Shown in pieces: positions 14,101 to 21,805 of a stretch of DNA of 25,725 nt; position 1 is the first letter of the stretch, and each line of letters begins with the position of its first letter. The DNA is from a bacterium. Lineage in GTDB: Bacteria; Patescibacteriota; Minisyncoccia; Phycocordibacterales; UBA918. The translations under genes and the position numbers were made by a program. A model generated the notes under the pieces. The model did no database searches and was not told the DNA's origin. It worked only from the letters and a program-made list of their open reading frames with translations. The DNA lies in assembly GCA_002710785.1 (NCBI GenBank), contig PAMC01000005.1, forward strand, positions 18,363 to 44,087, read 5' to 3'.

Positions 14101-14146
14101 ACACCAACAATCTTTGTATCATACATGATACAAAGATTGTTGGTGT
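14101..14146. repeat. Perfect 22-bp inverted repeat at the msrAB stop codon
   Basis: Positions 14101-14122 are exactly complementary to 14125-14146, with only 2 nt between. The arm core is CAACAATCTTTGTATCAT. The outer base of the right arm is the last base of the msrAB stop codon. It has no T-tail and a second hairpin follows, so it is not simply a terminator. Confidence 0.85.
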
Positions 14147-15228
14147 TAAATGAATTGGATGAAATCGGCATAGCCCGCTTCGGCCATCTCGACTTCGGGG
14201 ACGAAGCGAAGCGCTGCGCCGTTCATGCAGTAGCGCAAGCCACCACGGTCTTCCGGGCCGTCAGTAAAGACGTGACCGAGGTGGTTGTCGGCAATCGCAG
14301 AGCGAATTTCGGTTCGTGTGACAAACAGCTTGCGGTCTTCGTGTTCGGTTACGGCGTTCGCAGTAATGGGTGCTACAAACGACGGCCAGCCAGTACCTGA
14401 ATCGAACTTATCGCGCGAAGAGAAGAGTGGCTCACCCGAGAGTATGTCAACATAAATTCCGGGCTCGTAAATCTTGTCGAGTGGGCTACTCCCAGCTCGC
14501 TCCGTGCCATCGCGCTGTGTCACTTTGTATATTAGCGAATCGAGCGTGGCAGCCAGCGTATCTTGATCTGGTTTTTGGTAGTTGCTCCAGGGGTACGTGT
14601 TCATAGAGGCTGGGTCAGATGTAGTTGTGCGCCACGGTAAGGTTGGGGTTTTGTCGTCACCCCAATGCTCCTCGATAAAGTCGTCGCGGCCACTAGCGTT
14701 GCGATAGTACTTGTATTTGAGTTGGCTGAGCGCACCCTTGTAATAGTCTTGGTGGAAATCTTCAGCTGGCCAAAACTGCGGCCGCGGCTCGACGTCAATC
14801 GCTAGCGATGTACCGTACGGACCATTTGCGTTAACTTCAGTAATCAGATTCTCAATAATGGCGCGTTGCTCGTCGTCTTCGTAGTAAAACGCGGCGGAGT
14901 ACTTATCGCCCCGGTCGGCAAACGTACCATTATCGTCCGTCGGGTCGGTAGTTTTCATAGTTACTATCAAGAGTTCCTCAAAACTAATCCAGTTGGCATC
15001 GTAGGTTACCTCCACTACCTCACGATGCCCGCCGCTACCATAGTTGTCGTAGGTTGGGTTTTCGGTCGTACCGCCAGCGTAGCCCGAGACCGCACTTATG
15101 ACACCTGGTGTCTTCTCTAGGTCGGCCTCAACACACCAAAAGCAGCCGCCAGCAACCAGTGCAGTTTGAATGTTTGGCGCCACAATATCTGGTGTGGTTG
15201 GTGAAATTGGTTTGGTGTCTCCTCTCAT
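14146..15228 (-). CDS. msrAB: Fused methionine sulfoxide reductase MsrA-MsrB
   Basis: Repairs both methionine sulfoxide diastereomers in oxidised proteins. The MsrA domain (about residues 20-175) has the catalytic GGCFWC with C29 as nucleophile and the DPTDDNGTFADRGDKYSAAFYY block. A short linker leads to MsrB (about 215-350) with KFDSGTGWPSF, DNHLGHVFTDGP and catalytic RYCMN (C334). The MsrB zinc CxxC pairs are absent (GIYVDILSGEPLF where zinc forms have Cys), a known zinc-free variant. The order MsrA then MsrB matches known fusions. The ATG at 15228 has only a weak GAAG site, and the frame is open for 83 more codons upstream without a start, coding an acidic Thr/Glu linker; the true protein may once have been membrane-anchored (see the next entry). 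Confidence 0.95.
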   Translation of the reverse strand: MRGDTKPISPTTPDIVAPNIQTALVAGGCFWCVEADLEKTPGVISAVSGYAGGTTENPTYDNYGSGGHREVVEVTYDANWISFEELLIVTMKTTDPTDDNGTFADRGDKYSAAFYYEDDEQRAIIENLITEVNANGPYGTSLAIDVEPRPQFWPAEDFHQDYYKGALSQLKYKYYRNASGRDDFIEEHWGDDKTPTLPWRTTTSDPASMNTYPWSNYQKPDQDTLAATLDSLIYKVTQRDGTERAGSSPLDKIYEPGIYVDILSGEPLFSSRDKFDSGTGWPSFVAPITANAVTEHEDRKLFVTRTEIRSAIADNHLGHVFTDGPEDRGGLRYCMNGAALRFVPEVEMAEAGYADFIQFI

Positions 15229-15443
15229 GCTGGTTTCTTCGTTAGTAGTATCTTCATTAGTGGTGGTAGTAACAGGGTCTTCTGCTGCTAGTTCCTGAGT
15301 CTCAGGTAGCAGCTGCTCAACAGCTTGCGGTTGGGTTTCTTCAAAAATAGTTTCGGTTTCATTAACGGCGGGTGCAAGCTGCGCGGGTCTTCGGTACCTA
15401 AACCAAAAACCACCAACACACTCGCAAAAATTGTCTGGATCAA
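15229..15443 (-). pseudogene. Probable frameshifted anchor and linker of msrAB
   Basis: Upstream of the msrAB ATG the same frame stays open to a stop at 15478-15480. It encodes a Glu/Thr/Pro-rich stretch like an extracytoplasmic linker (ETETIFEETQPQAVEQLL, then DPVTTTTNEDTTNEETS) preceded by RYRRPAQ, but no ATG, GTG or TTG. The neighbouring frame from a TTG at 15443 codes a hydrophobic run (IQTIFASVLVVFGLG) ending where the linker begins. A one-base indel near the A5 run at 15405-15409 would join anchor, basic stop and linker. It is either a real mutation or a sequence error. The rest of the gap, 15444-15545, holds nothing I recognise. Confidence 0.45.
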
Positions 15444-15545
15444 CTGAATATGTCTCTAGTACGTCAGAAACTAGTGCTTATTTCAGCAATTGATTCAAAT
15501 CTTTCAGGTTCTGTTTAGGTTGTCAGTACTTTAAAAAGATACTAG

Positions 15546-15953
15546 TCAACCTCTTGCAGAAGTCTCCCAAACTTTGTGACCAGCTCGCTCAATGATCCGC
15601 AGCTCAGTGCGATACATTTGATACGCAGGGACCTGCTCAGCCACTAAGGCCCAGAAGCTTGGTCCGTGGTGCATTTCCTTAAGGTGACAAAGTTCGTGCA
15701 CGATGATGTAGTCCTGAAGGTGTGGAGGAAGAAAAAGGATTTTGTAATTAAAGTTGAGGTTTTTTAAGCTCGAGCAACTACCCCAACACCGTCGCTGGTT
15801 GCGGATAGCTACCCTGCCCCACTCCAGTTGGTAGTGCTGGTTGTAGTGTGCAAGTCGCGCCTCAACGAGCGCTCGTGCCGCTTCTTTGTGCGCCTGGTAA
15901 TGTTTGGTAACGGAAGTTGCCCGTCGCCGCCGCGTTCGCTTTCTGCGCCACAT
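15546..15953 (-). CDS. YgjP-like zinc metallopeptidase, short form
   Basis: Predicted zinc peptidase of the YgjP/DUF45 (M48-like) family, 135 aa against about 230 for full-length members, so the N-terminal half is missing. The catalytic core is complete: RCWGSCSSLKNLNFNYKILFLPP (residues 55-77), then HELCHLKEMHHGPSFW with zinc ligands H86 and H90, catalytic E87 and third ligand H96. The first 16 residues are strongly basic (MWRRKRTRRRRATSVTK), which could bind nucleic acid or the membrane. No signal peptide is visible, so a cytoplasmic location is likely. An extended -10 TGaTACAAT lies 12 nt upstream of the ATG, supporting this start and arguing that the short form is not a truncated annotation. 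Its substrate is unknown. Confidence 0.88.
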   Translation of the reverse strand: MWRRKRTRRRRATSVTKHYQAHKEAARALVEARLAHYNQHYQLEWGRVAIRNQRRCWGSCSSLKNLNFNYKILFLPPHLQDYIIVHELCHLKEMHHGPSFWALVAEQVPAYQMYRTELRIIERAGHKVWETSARG

Positions 15954-15955
15954 AC

Positions 15956-15984
15956 TTGACTATCGATTGTATCAGACGTAGTTT
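15956..15984. promoter_or_regulatory. Interleaved divergent promoters for the YgjP-like gene and the 16004 gene
   Basis: Plus strand: TTGACT (15956-15961), a 17-nt spacer, TAGTTT (15979-15984), then AGGAGG. Minus strand: extended -10 TGaTACAAT (15974-15966) lies inside that spacer. The two transcripts start from overlapping sites, so use of one probably limits the other. Confidence 0.6.
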
Positions 15985-16003
15985 TACTCGTTAGGAGGAC
16001 CAG

Positions 16004-16339
16004 ATGACCCCAGAAGAAATTCAGATCTACCGAAGCGCGCTTGCCGTCAACCGACCGAATGATGTTGTGGCAGCCGTCCTGAATGTCGAGCTCCCGCACA
16101 GTAACGGTGTAGCCGTCCAATTTGCTGTCACTCGACTCATCCGCGGACAATTGACCGCAACGTTTGTCCAAGCCAACAGCATTGCGCCCGGACAATTTTT
16201 GACGCCAAATTTTGGCTGGGTGATGCAGATACCTTTTCCTGTGTTTAGACTCATCCGTCACAGGCTGAGGTCAGTACGGATTAGGCACATATGCCAAATC
16301 GAACCGGGTGGCATAATCGAAAAAGGAACTATACACTAA
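16004..16339 (+). CDS. Small protein of unknown function (111 aa)
   Basis: Not recognised. Mostly beta-like hydrophobic stretches (NDVVAAVLNVELPHSNGVAVQFAVTRLI, FGWVMQIPFPVFRLI), then a basic segment (RHRLRSVRIRH) and a Gly-rich end. No clear membrane helix or signal peptide. The ATG at 16004 has AGGAGG 5 nt upstream and a good promoter, and a U-tailed hairpin begins inside its stop codon. It stands alone between two minus-strand genes. A small barrel is possible from the strand pattern, but that is only an impression. Confidence 0.6.
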   Translation: MTPEEIQIYRSALAVNRPNDVVAAVLNVELPHSNGVAVQFAVTRLIRGQLTATFVQANSIAPGQFLTPNFGWVMQIPFPVFRLIRHRLRSVRIRHICQIEPGGIIEKGTIH

Positions 16340-16366
16340 CTCGCGAAAACTGCGGGTTTTTCTTTT
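16338..16366 (+). terminator. Terminator overlapping the stop codon of the 16004 gene
   Basis: AACTCGC (16338-16344) pairs with GCGGGTT (16352-16358) including one G-T pair, followed by TTTCTTTT. The stem starts within the TAA stop and the T-tract reaches the stop codon of the converging gene at 16365. Confidence 0.65.
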
Positions 16367-17675
16367 ACAGCTCGTCCTCAGCTTCTTCAGCCAATTCTAT
16401 AGCGTCTTCAGCGTCGTCGATTGCTTCTTCGTAATCTTCCTCATCAAAGGCTTCCTCTGCCTCCTCAAGTTTGTCTTCGGCGCGTTCAACGAGTTCCTCA
16501 GCCCGATCGACATCATCGCCATTGTCTTTTGCTTCGTCGATAGCATCTTCGGCGTCCTCAATTGCCTCCTCAGCCTCTTCAATGGCTTCTTCGGCCTCAT
16601 CTTCTTCATCACTTCCCTCTTCAGCTGCGTCAATTGCGCGCTGAGCTATGGTTCGGGCTTCTTTAGCTGCGTCGTATGCCTCATCATACTCACGGTCATC
16701 GAGTGCATCTTCGGCGTCCTCTAGTTTTTCTTCAGCATCTTCGAGCAAATCTTCAGCCTCATCGGTGTCTTTGCCGTCGTCGTCTGCTTCGTCAATGGCG
16801 TCTTCAGCTTCGTCAATGGCATCCTCGGCGTCTTCGATCATGTCTTTAGCTTCATCCACGTCGCGCTCGTCGTCACTCGATCCTTTAATATCAGACATGT
16901 CCAAGACCGCCAGTACCTGCGCTTCGGCGGCGCCAGTCTTATCGACGATCGCGTCAACAATCTCGTCTTCGTCTTTGGAATCCACCGCAAGGCCGGTTGC
17001 ACGACCGCTCTTCATGACCACACGCACGATGGTCTCACCATCATCACGGGAAAGGTAGATAGCTTGGATTGGCGTAGAGACAGAGCTTGCCGCTCGGATT
17101 GGTGCAGGAGTCTCCTCAGCAGGGGTGGTGGCGCTTATTTGTGCGCCTGCAACTTGGGCTGACGGTCGACTATTAAGGACGTCATCTGGGTAGCTACCGC
17201 CGGGGTATGCCACAAAGTACTCCATCAAGAGTGCTGAGGTGCTCGGCCCAACGACACCTACCGGGTCCATACCAAAGCGCGCCTGGAGGTTACGAATTGC
17301 CTCCTGCGTCTTCGGGCCGAAGAAACCAGAGACGGTTCCGTCTGGGTAGATAAGCGGGTCGGTTGCGAGTAGCGTCTGGATCTTGGTAATGGTGTCGTTA
17401 GTGTTGCCGTAGACTGCCTCTTCCTGCAGTACGTTGGTGGCTGCTCCGAGCACACCACTGCTTGGTTGCGCTGCGGCAGACGCGGTCGTTGCACCACCCC
17501 CAAGCTCATCTCGGAGTGATTCAAACTCACTCTTGAGTGCCTGCATGTCAGCAATAATCGCCTCCATGCGGGCAATAATAGCTGCCACGTCTGTTGTTTG
17601 CGCTTTAACTGGTAGTGCTGTGACCACCAGAGCCAATCCCATCAGCACTGTAACTCGGTATTTCATACTCATCAT
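16365..17675 (-). CDS. Secreted peptidoglycan-binding protein with acidic helical repeats
   Basis: A 436-aa exported protein starting at 17675. A signal peptide (KYRVTVLMGLALVVTALPVKA) is followed by a short coiled coil (ARMEAIIADMQALKSEFESLRDEL), a PG_binding_1-type domain (ITKIQTLLATDPLIYPDGTVSGFFGPKTQEAIRNLQARFG), a Pro/Thr/Ala linker, a small domain (PIQAIYLSRDDGETIVRVVMK) and about 175 C-terminal residues made almost only of Asp, Glu, Ala, Ile and Leu. That tail contains two copies of a helical-hairpin unit, AEDAIDEA...AEDLLEDAEEKLEDAEDALDD and AEDAIDEA...AEELVERAEDKLEEAEEAFDE. The start is chosen from AGGTG 6 nt upstream and a TACAAT box that would lie inside a longer version. It probably sits at the cell wall; the tail may bind cations or act as a spacer. 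Confidence 0.85.
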   Translation of the reverse strand: MMSMKYRVTVLMGLALVVTALPVKAQTTDVAAIIARMEAIIADMQALKSEFESLRDELGGGATTASAAAQPSSGVLGAATNVLQEEAVYGNTNDTITKIQTLLATDPLIYPDGTVSGFFGPKTQEAIRNLQARFGMDPVGVVGPSTSALLMEYFVAYPGGSYPDDVLNSRPSAQVAGAQISATTPAEETPAPIRAASSVSTPIQAIYLSRDDGETIVRVVMKSGRATGLAVDSKDEDEIVDAIVDKTGAAEAQVLAVLDMSDIKGSSDDERDVDEAKDMIEDAEDAIDEAEDAIDEADDDGKDTDEAEDLLEDAEEKLEDAEDALDDREYDEAYDAAKEARTIAQRAIDAAEEGSDEEDEAEEAIEEAEEAIEDAEDAIDEAKDNGDDVDRAEELVERAEDKLEEAEEAFDEEDYEEAIDDAEDAIELAEEAEDEL

Positions 17676-17697
17676 CCAATACACCTGTAATGGGTAC

Positions 17698-17703
17698 ATT
17701 GTA
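17698..17703 (-). promoter_or_regulatory. -10 box of the peptidoglycan-binding protein gene
   Basis: TACAAT on the minus strand, 22 nt before ATG 17675, gives a leader of about 16 nt with AGGTG. The -35 is unclear. Confidence 0.45.
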
Positions 17704-17725
17704 TCGCGAAATGAGGAAGCAACCG

Positions 17726-19408
17726 CTAACGCTGTGTATACAAAATTCTCCCTAAACGAATCAAATCGTAGCTGATTTCTTCGTCACAGTGTTCGTAAAT
17801 TGGCTTGAGTTTCTCTACCCCAACGGCGCTCATAGCCGCCTCCAGCTGCTTCGCGACCGCGTCGTACTCGGCGGTTTTGAGGTGCGCGACATCGCCAGTA
17901 GTGATTGTGCCTGACTCAACCAGTTTCTCAACGTGGCTCCAAATGGTGTTTTCGGTCATCTTGCGCTCTTTGGCGATATCGCGCACCGTCTTACCCGCCA
18001 GTAGCAGCTGTTTGGTTTGCTCGTACGTGCTCTCCTTTTGTACCCGCTCAAAGCTACTGCTGCGCTCCCCGACCTCGCCTTCCTTAGGCATGGTACCGCC
18101 ACACTTCTCGACAAAGCTGGTGTGCATTTTGGTGAGCTCAGTCTCGTCCATCTGCGCAAACGCGTTGCTCGCCAACTCACTCTCAGTTTTAAATCGAGCA
18201 TCTTGCTCCACAATCTTGGGGTCGACCCGGAGCGCCGTTGAGCTCATGCCGAGCATTTTTAAGCCGGCTAAGTTGCGTACCCGTGAGAGTGCCACGTACC
18301 CTTGCCCGAACACAAAGGCTTTGCTGAGATCAATCTCGGCTGCATCAAGCGACATGCCCTGGCTTTTGTGCACCGTAATTGCCCAGGCGAGGCGTAGCGG
18401 TATCTGCTCCACGGCTGCTAGCACTTTTTTATCTTCGACCACCTCCCAGCTGGCTGGTTTCATGGTGATGCGCTTGCCTTCGGTGGTTTCGATAACCGGA
18501 TACCCTTCGATGCCATCAAACGCCACCACTCGAGCCAACGTACCGTTAACGTACCCCGCTTCGAAGTTATTCTTGGTGCACACCACCATCGCTTCCTCTT
18601 TAAGCTCAAGCGTCTCCGGTGAGAGGCAGTTCTTGGCCAGTCCTTGCTGCAACTGCTTGTTCCCTGTCCCACTCATACTGAAGCGTCGCGGGTTACCGTC
18701 AAGGCTGGCTAGCTTGTCGGCATTGACCGCATCGACGTCTGCGTTGTGGGTGTAAAGCCGGGTAGGCTCGATATCTGGATAGGCAATCTCATTTTGCTCT
18801 TGCAGTAAGGTGTAGTGCGACTCATCAACGTCGTTTTGGCGAATCGACTTTAAGAGCCCAAGAAAGAGCTCGTCCTCTTGGCGGTACTGCTCGTTTAGGT
18901 AACCCACGAGTGGCCGCGCTTGCTGCCACGCGTTACTCTCAAAGGCATAGCGCAGTACCTCACCTTGTTTGGTGACCGGCGGTAGCTGGAAGAAGTCACC
19001 CACAAACACGACCTGCAGTCCGCCAAACACCTCTGGTGTTTGGCGGACGGTGCGCAGTACCTGGTCAACCATATCGAGCACCTTCCCGTCGAGCATCGAA
19101 ATCTCGTCGATTATCAGCACCTTCGCTTTGTTGATACGTTTGCTCGCCTTCTCGTTGCTGGCAATGCTGTCTAGATCGCGAGCGTTTAGCTGGTCTTTAA
19201 TGCCAATTCGACTCCACGCATGCAGCGTCATACCACCAATATGCGTAGCAGCAATGCCGGTACTGGCGGTTACTGCCACCGGTACGCCTGCGGCTTCCAG
19301 CCAGGCAATGTACTGGTTGATGACGTACGTCTTCCCTGCTCCGGGCTCACCGGTCAAAAACACATTCCCGCCAGTTTTCAGAATATCTAACGCCTCACTC
19401 TGGGTCAT
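17726..19408 (-). CDS. PIF1/RecD-like helicase with C-terminal HTH domain
   Basis: Superfamily 1B DNA helicase, 560 aa. Motifs in order: Walker A GEPGAGKT (20-27), TASTGIAATHIGGMTLHAW (48-65, PIF1-type motif Ia), Walker B LIIDEISM (98-105), motif III VGDFFQLPPV (136-145), a central LNEQYRQ block and the C-terminal ITVHKSQGMSLD and YVALSRVRN motifs typical of PIF1 and RecD2. After the helicase core, residues about 462-510 form a winged-helix-like segment (YEQTKQLLLAGKTVRDIAKERKM) resembling the HTH_40 domain seen at the end of RecQ-type helicases. The gene starts with an ATGA overlap with the end of the valS-like gene, so it is translationally coupled. Likely role: unwinding of G-rich or stalled DNA during replication or repair. 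Confidence 0.92.
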   Translation of the reverse strand: MTQSEALDILKTGGNVFLTGEPGAGKTYVINQYIAWLEAAGVPVAVTASTGIAATHIGGMTLHAWSRIGIKDQLNARDLDSIASNEKASKRINKAKVLIIDEISMLDGKVLDMVDQVLRTVRQTPEVFGGLQVVFVGDFFQLPPVTKQGEVLRYAFESNAWQQARPLVGYLNEQYRQEDELFLGLLKSIRQNDVDESHYTLLQEQNEIAYPDIEPTRLYTHNADVDAVNADKLASLDGNPRRFSMSGTGNKQLQQGLAKNCLSPETLELKEEAMVVCTKNNFEAGYVNGTLARVVAFDGIEGYPVIETTEGKRITMKPASWEVVEDKKVLAAVEQIPLRLAWAITVHKSQGMSLDAAEIDLSKAFVFGQGYVALSRVRNLAGLKMLGMSSTALRVDPKIVEQDARFKTESELASNAFAQMDETELTKMHTSFVEKCGGTMPKEGEVGERSSSFERVQKESTYEQTKQLLLAGKTVRDIAKERKMTENTIWSHVEKLVESGTITTGDVAHLKTAEYDAVAKQLEAAMSAVGVEKLKPIYEHCDEEISYDLIRLGRILYTQR

Positions 19409-21678
19409 AACTGTTTCAGAATATCACGCAATGCTGATTTGTCGTCTTTTCGAGCTGCCCGCTTCTTAGACGCATGAGTACGCTTCGGCCACGTCGCTTG
19501 AGCAAGCAAACCGGTGGTGTCGGGCAACTCTTGGTAAATGTACTCAGTAACAATAGGCATAAATGGGTGTAGGACCGTTAGATATTTCTTAAAATTATCG
19601 ATAAATGCCGAGGGGGCGTGTTCGAAATCACCATTGATAATGGCCTGCGCTTGGGTTTGCAGTTGGGTTAAAAACTTTTGGGTTGTCGCCTGCGCTTGGG
19701 CAAAGTAATGTTTCCGAATACTACCTCCAACATCCCAGGCCATTGCAGCAACTTTGGTATTATCGACGTCGCATTTTTGGTTAGCTGGTGGCACATTATA
19801 CTCAAATAGCAATTGGTACACCCCGCACAGATCCCAGAGTGCCTCGATAAATTTCTGCGTTTGGTATACGTGTTCGTCAGAAAATACAAAGTCATCCATG
19901 GTAGTGAGGTGGGCCACAATGGCTGCTCTAGTCACGTCAGCGCCGTACTTCTCAATGTACGCGTTTAAGTCTATGGCATTACCGGCACTCTTAGACATCT
20001 TTTGTCCATCCGCTGCCTGCAGTAGCGGATGGAAATAGACTTTTTTAAAAGGTAGGCGGCCCGTCAAGTAAACACCGAGCATAATTTCGCGCGCAATGCA
20101 GAGTCGAAGCAAATCGTGTCCAATAACCACTGTGTCTGATGGTTTTTGGTCATCTTTAGCCAAATGATCATAAACAAAAACACTCCAGGCACCCGACGAG
20201 AACCAGGTATCGAACGTGTCGGTTTCTGGTAAATATTGTCCACCAGTCTCAGGTGATAATACCCACATGCAATCAGATTCTGCGTAGACACGTTGTAAAC
20301 CGGCAATGATGTTATCTAGGGTGTAGCCCTGCTCCAAAAGTTCGTCAAGTCGACCAGAAATGCGCTCTTTATTAGCATTAAAAAACCAAACGACAAACTT
20401 CTGAGGGTCATCGATCTTATACCAGACTGGAATCCGCACCCCCCAGACATTTTGTCGGGCAATTGGCCAATCATGCATTTTTTCAATCCACTGCACTAAA
20501 CCTTTTTTTCGCCAACTTGGAGTAATTGTCAAAGAATCGTTTTGGAGTGCCTCAAGAGCCTTCTGACGTAATGACATCCGTTCATCATCTACATTCAAAA
20601 ACCATGATAATCGTATGAGCGTGTTAGTTTTATGACCTTTTTTACAGTAAAGGTGAGTGTCCGTAACCGAACCAACTTGTTGCACAACAACACCAGATTG
20701 CTGCAACGTATGTATTACTTCTTGACGCACTACTGTGGGCTCCTGGCCAGGATATTGGACACTAAAGGTGCCATCCCAGGCAAAAATATCTCTTGCTAGG
20801 ATATCGTGTCTAATCGCATACTCATAGTCGTAACGCACATGCGATTGAAATAAAGGCACTAGATGTTCTTGTTCTTGGTGCCAGGATAATTTACGCGCGC
20901 TTGGTACAATTTCAATCGGTTTTTGAGTAACTGGGTTCACGAGTACCGTGCCGATTAGTTGAGCAAAACGAGTGTCTTCTGGATGCACTAAGACGTGCGT
21001 GACCGAAAACATAAATTCGGGCTCAGTAGTATATAGCGAGACAGTTTCAGGGCTGTTTTGTATCTGACACACTATCTCGTACAGTGGCGTTTCAAACTCA
21101 ACTTGTTTAAGTTCGATATCAGCGAGCATGGTCTCGCAGTGCGGACAATAATGCACCATATACGGTTCGCGATAGATTAGCCCATCTTCAACCATTTTCT
21201 CGAACATCTTTTGAGCCGACACCAGGGCAACATCATCAAGCGTATGGCGTAAATGCTGCCAATCGATTCGGGCACCCAGTCGTTCAATCTGTCTCGTAAT
21301 CGTCTCTTTATGCTTCTCAACAAATGATTCAATGTTTGTGTAGAGCTCGTCACTCGGGTATTCATGCCGTAGTCGTGTCTCACCCTTCTGTTCCTGTTCA
21401 CGCTCATAGGTAACCTGTGTCTCGTACCCACCATGGTCAAGACCTGGTACCCATATTGTGGCGAATCCCTGCGCATGGTAATACCTAGTTAAAATATCTT
21501 GTAACGCTACCATCAATGCGTTTCCGATATGAATCGGCCCACTAGCGTTTGGAGGGATTAAGAAGTGAGTGAACTTTTTATTTTTATGATTTTGTTCTGT
21601 GTGTTGCGACAACCCAGACCACAGCCCAGAAACTACTGCCTCTGCCTCATCAAACCGATACTGATCTGCGTTCTTCAT
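19405..21678 (-). CDS. valS: ValRS-like class I tRNA ligase with degenerate editing domain
   Basis: Class Ia synthetase, 757 aa, shorter than usual ValRS (about 880-950) and lacking the C-terminal coiled-coil arm. Catalytic motifs are intact: PPNASGPIHIGN (HIGN at 50-53), the ValRS-like GVRIPVWY (413-420), DTFDTWFSSGAW (487-498) and KMSKS (560-564). The CP1 editing domain is present but altered: the TTRPET motif reads TTEPEF (217-222), and where ValRS has K-x-T-P-A-H-D-P-x-D this protein has VPLFQSHVRYD (about 274-284), losing the lysine and the first Asp. Lines inside the gene are near 40% GC against about 55% around it. A TGcTACAAT box precedes it by 15 nt. Valine is the best guess for its amino acid; a relaxed or diverged paralogue is possible. 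Confidence 0.85.
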   Translation of the reverse strand: MKNADQYRFDEAEAVVSGLWSGLSQHTEQNHKNKKFTHFLIPPNASGPIHIGNALMVALQDILTRYYHAQGFATIWVPGLDHGGYETQVTYEREQEQKGETRLRHEYPSDELYTNIESFVEKHKETITRQIERLGARIDWQHLRHTLDDVALVSAQKMFEKMVEDGLIYREPYMVHYCPHCETMLADIELKQVEFETPLYEIVCQIQNSPETVSLYTTEPEFMFSVTHVLVHPEDTRFAQLIGTVLVNPVTQKPIEIVPSARKLSWHQEQEHLVPLFQSHVRYDYEYAIRHDILARDIFAWDGTFSVQYPGQEPTVVRQEVIHTLQQSGVVVQQVGSVTDTHLYCKKGHKTNTLIRLSWFLNVDDERMSLRQKALEALQNDSLTITPSWRKKGLVQWIEKMHDWPIARQNVWGVRIPVWYKIDDPQKFVVWFFNANKERISGRLDELLEQGYTLDNIIAGLQRVYAESDCMWVLSPETGGQYLPETDTFDTWFSSGAWSVFVYDHLAKDDQKPSDTVVIGHDLLRLCIAREIMLGVYLTGRLPFKKVYFHPLLQAADGQKMSKSAGNAIDLNAYIEKYGADVTRAAIVAHLTTMDDFVFSDEHVYQTQKFIEALWDLCGVYQLLFEYNVPPANQKCDVDNTKVAAMAWDVGGSIRKHYFAQAQATTQKFLTQLQTQAQAIINGDFEHAPSAFIDNFKKYLTVLHPFMPIVTEYIYQELPDTTGLLAQATWPKRTHASKKRAARKDDKSALRDILKQL

Positions 21679-21693
21679 AGCGATATTTTGCCT

Positions 21694-21702
21694 ATTGTAG
21701 CA
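21694..21702 (-). promoter_or_regulatory. Extended -10 promoter of the valS-like/pif1 operon
   Basis: TGcTACAAT on the minus strand (21702-21694) ends 15 nt before the ATG at 21678. No Shine-Dalgarno. Confidence 0.6.
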
Positions 21703-21726
21703 GATGTAAAATCTGACTTTGATGTA

Positions 21727-21755
21727 TTTACAAAAACAGTATTTTGTGTTATATT
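21727..21755 (+). promoter_or_regulatory. Strong promoter of the cold-shock-like domain protein
   Basis: TTTACA (21727-21732), a 17-nt spacer and extended -10 TGtTATATT (hexamer 21750-21755). The 44-nt leader ends in AAAGGAG. Confidence 0.78.
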
Positions 21756-21805
21756 GTTAGCGGCTCGAAAGCCATCAAACAACTTCAAAACGAAAGGAGT
21801 CCACG

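Noticed and set aside
16365..16880. Acidic repeat DNA as a tandem-repeat or CRISPR-like array
   Set aside because: The periodicity is at the protein level (helical repeats); there are no identical repeat units separated by unique spacers.
16648..17058. Serine-repeat plus-strand frame
   Set aside because: It is the mirror of the Asp/Glu-rich tail coded on the minus strand (GAx codons read as TCx).
17805..18755. A 316-codon plus-strand frame opposite the helicase
   Set aside because: Ser/Leu/Thr-rich shadow of the PIF1 gene, whose motifs are clear on the minus strand; no ribosome site.
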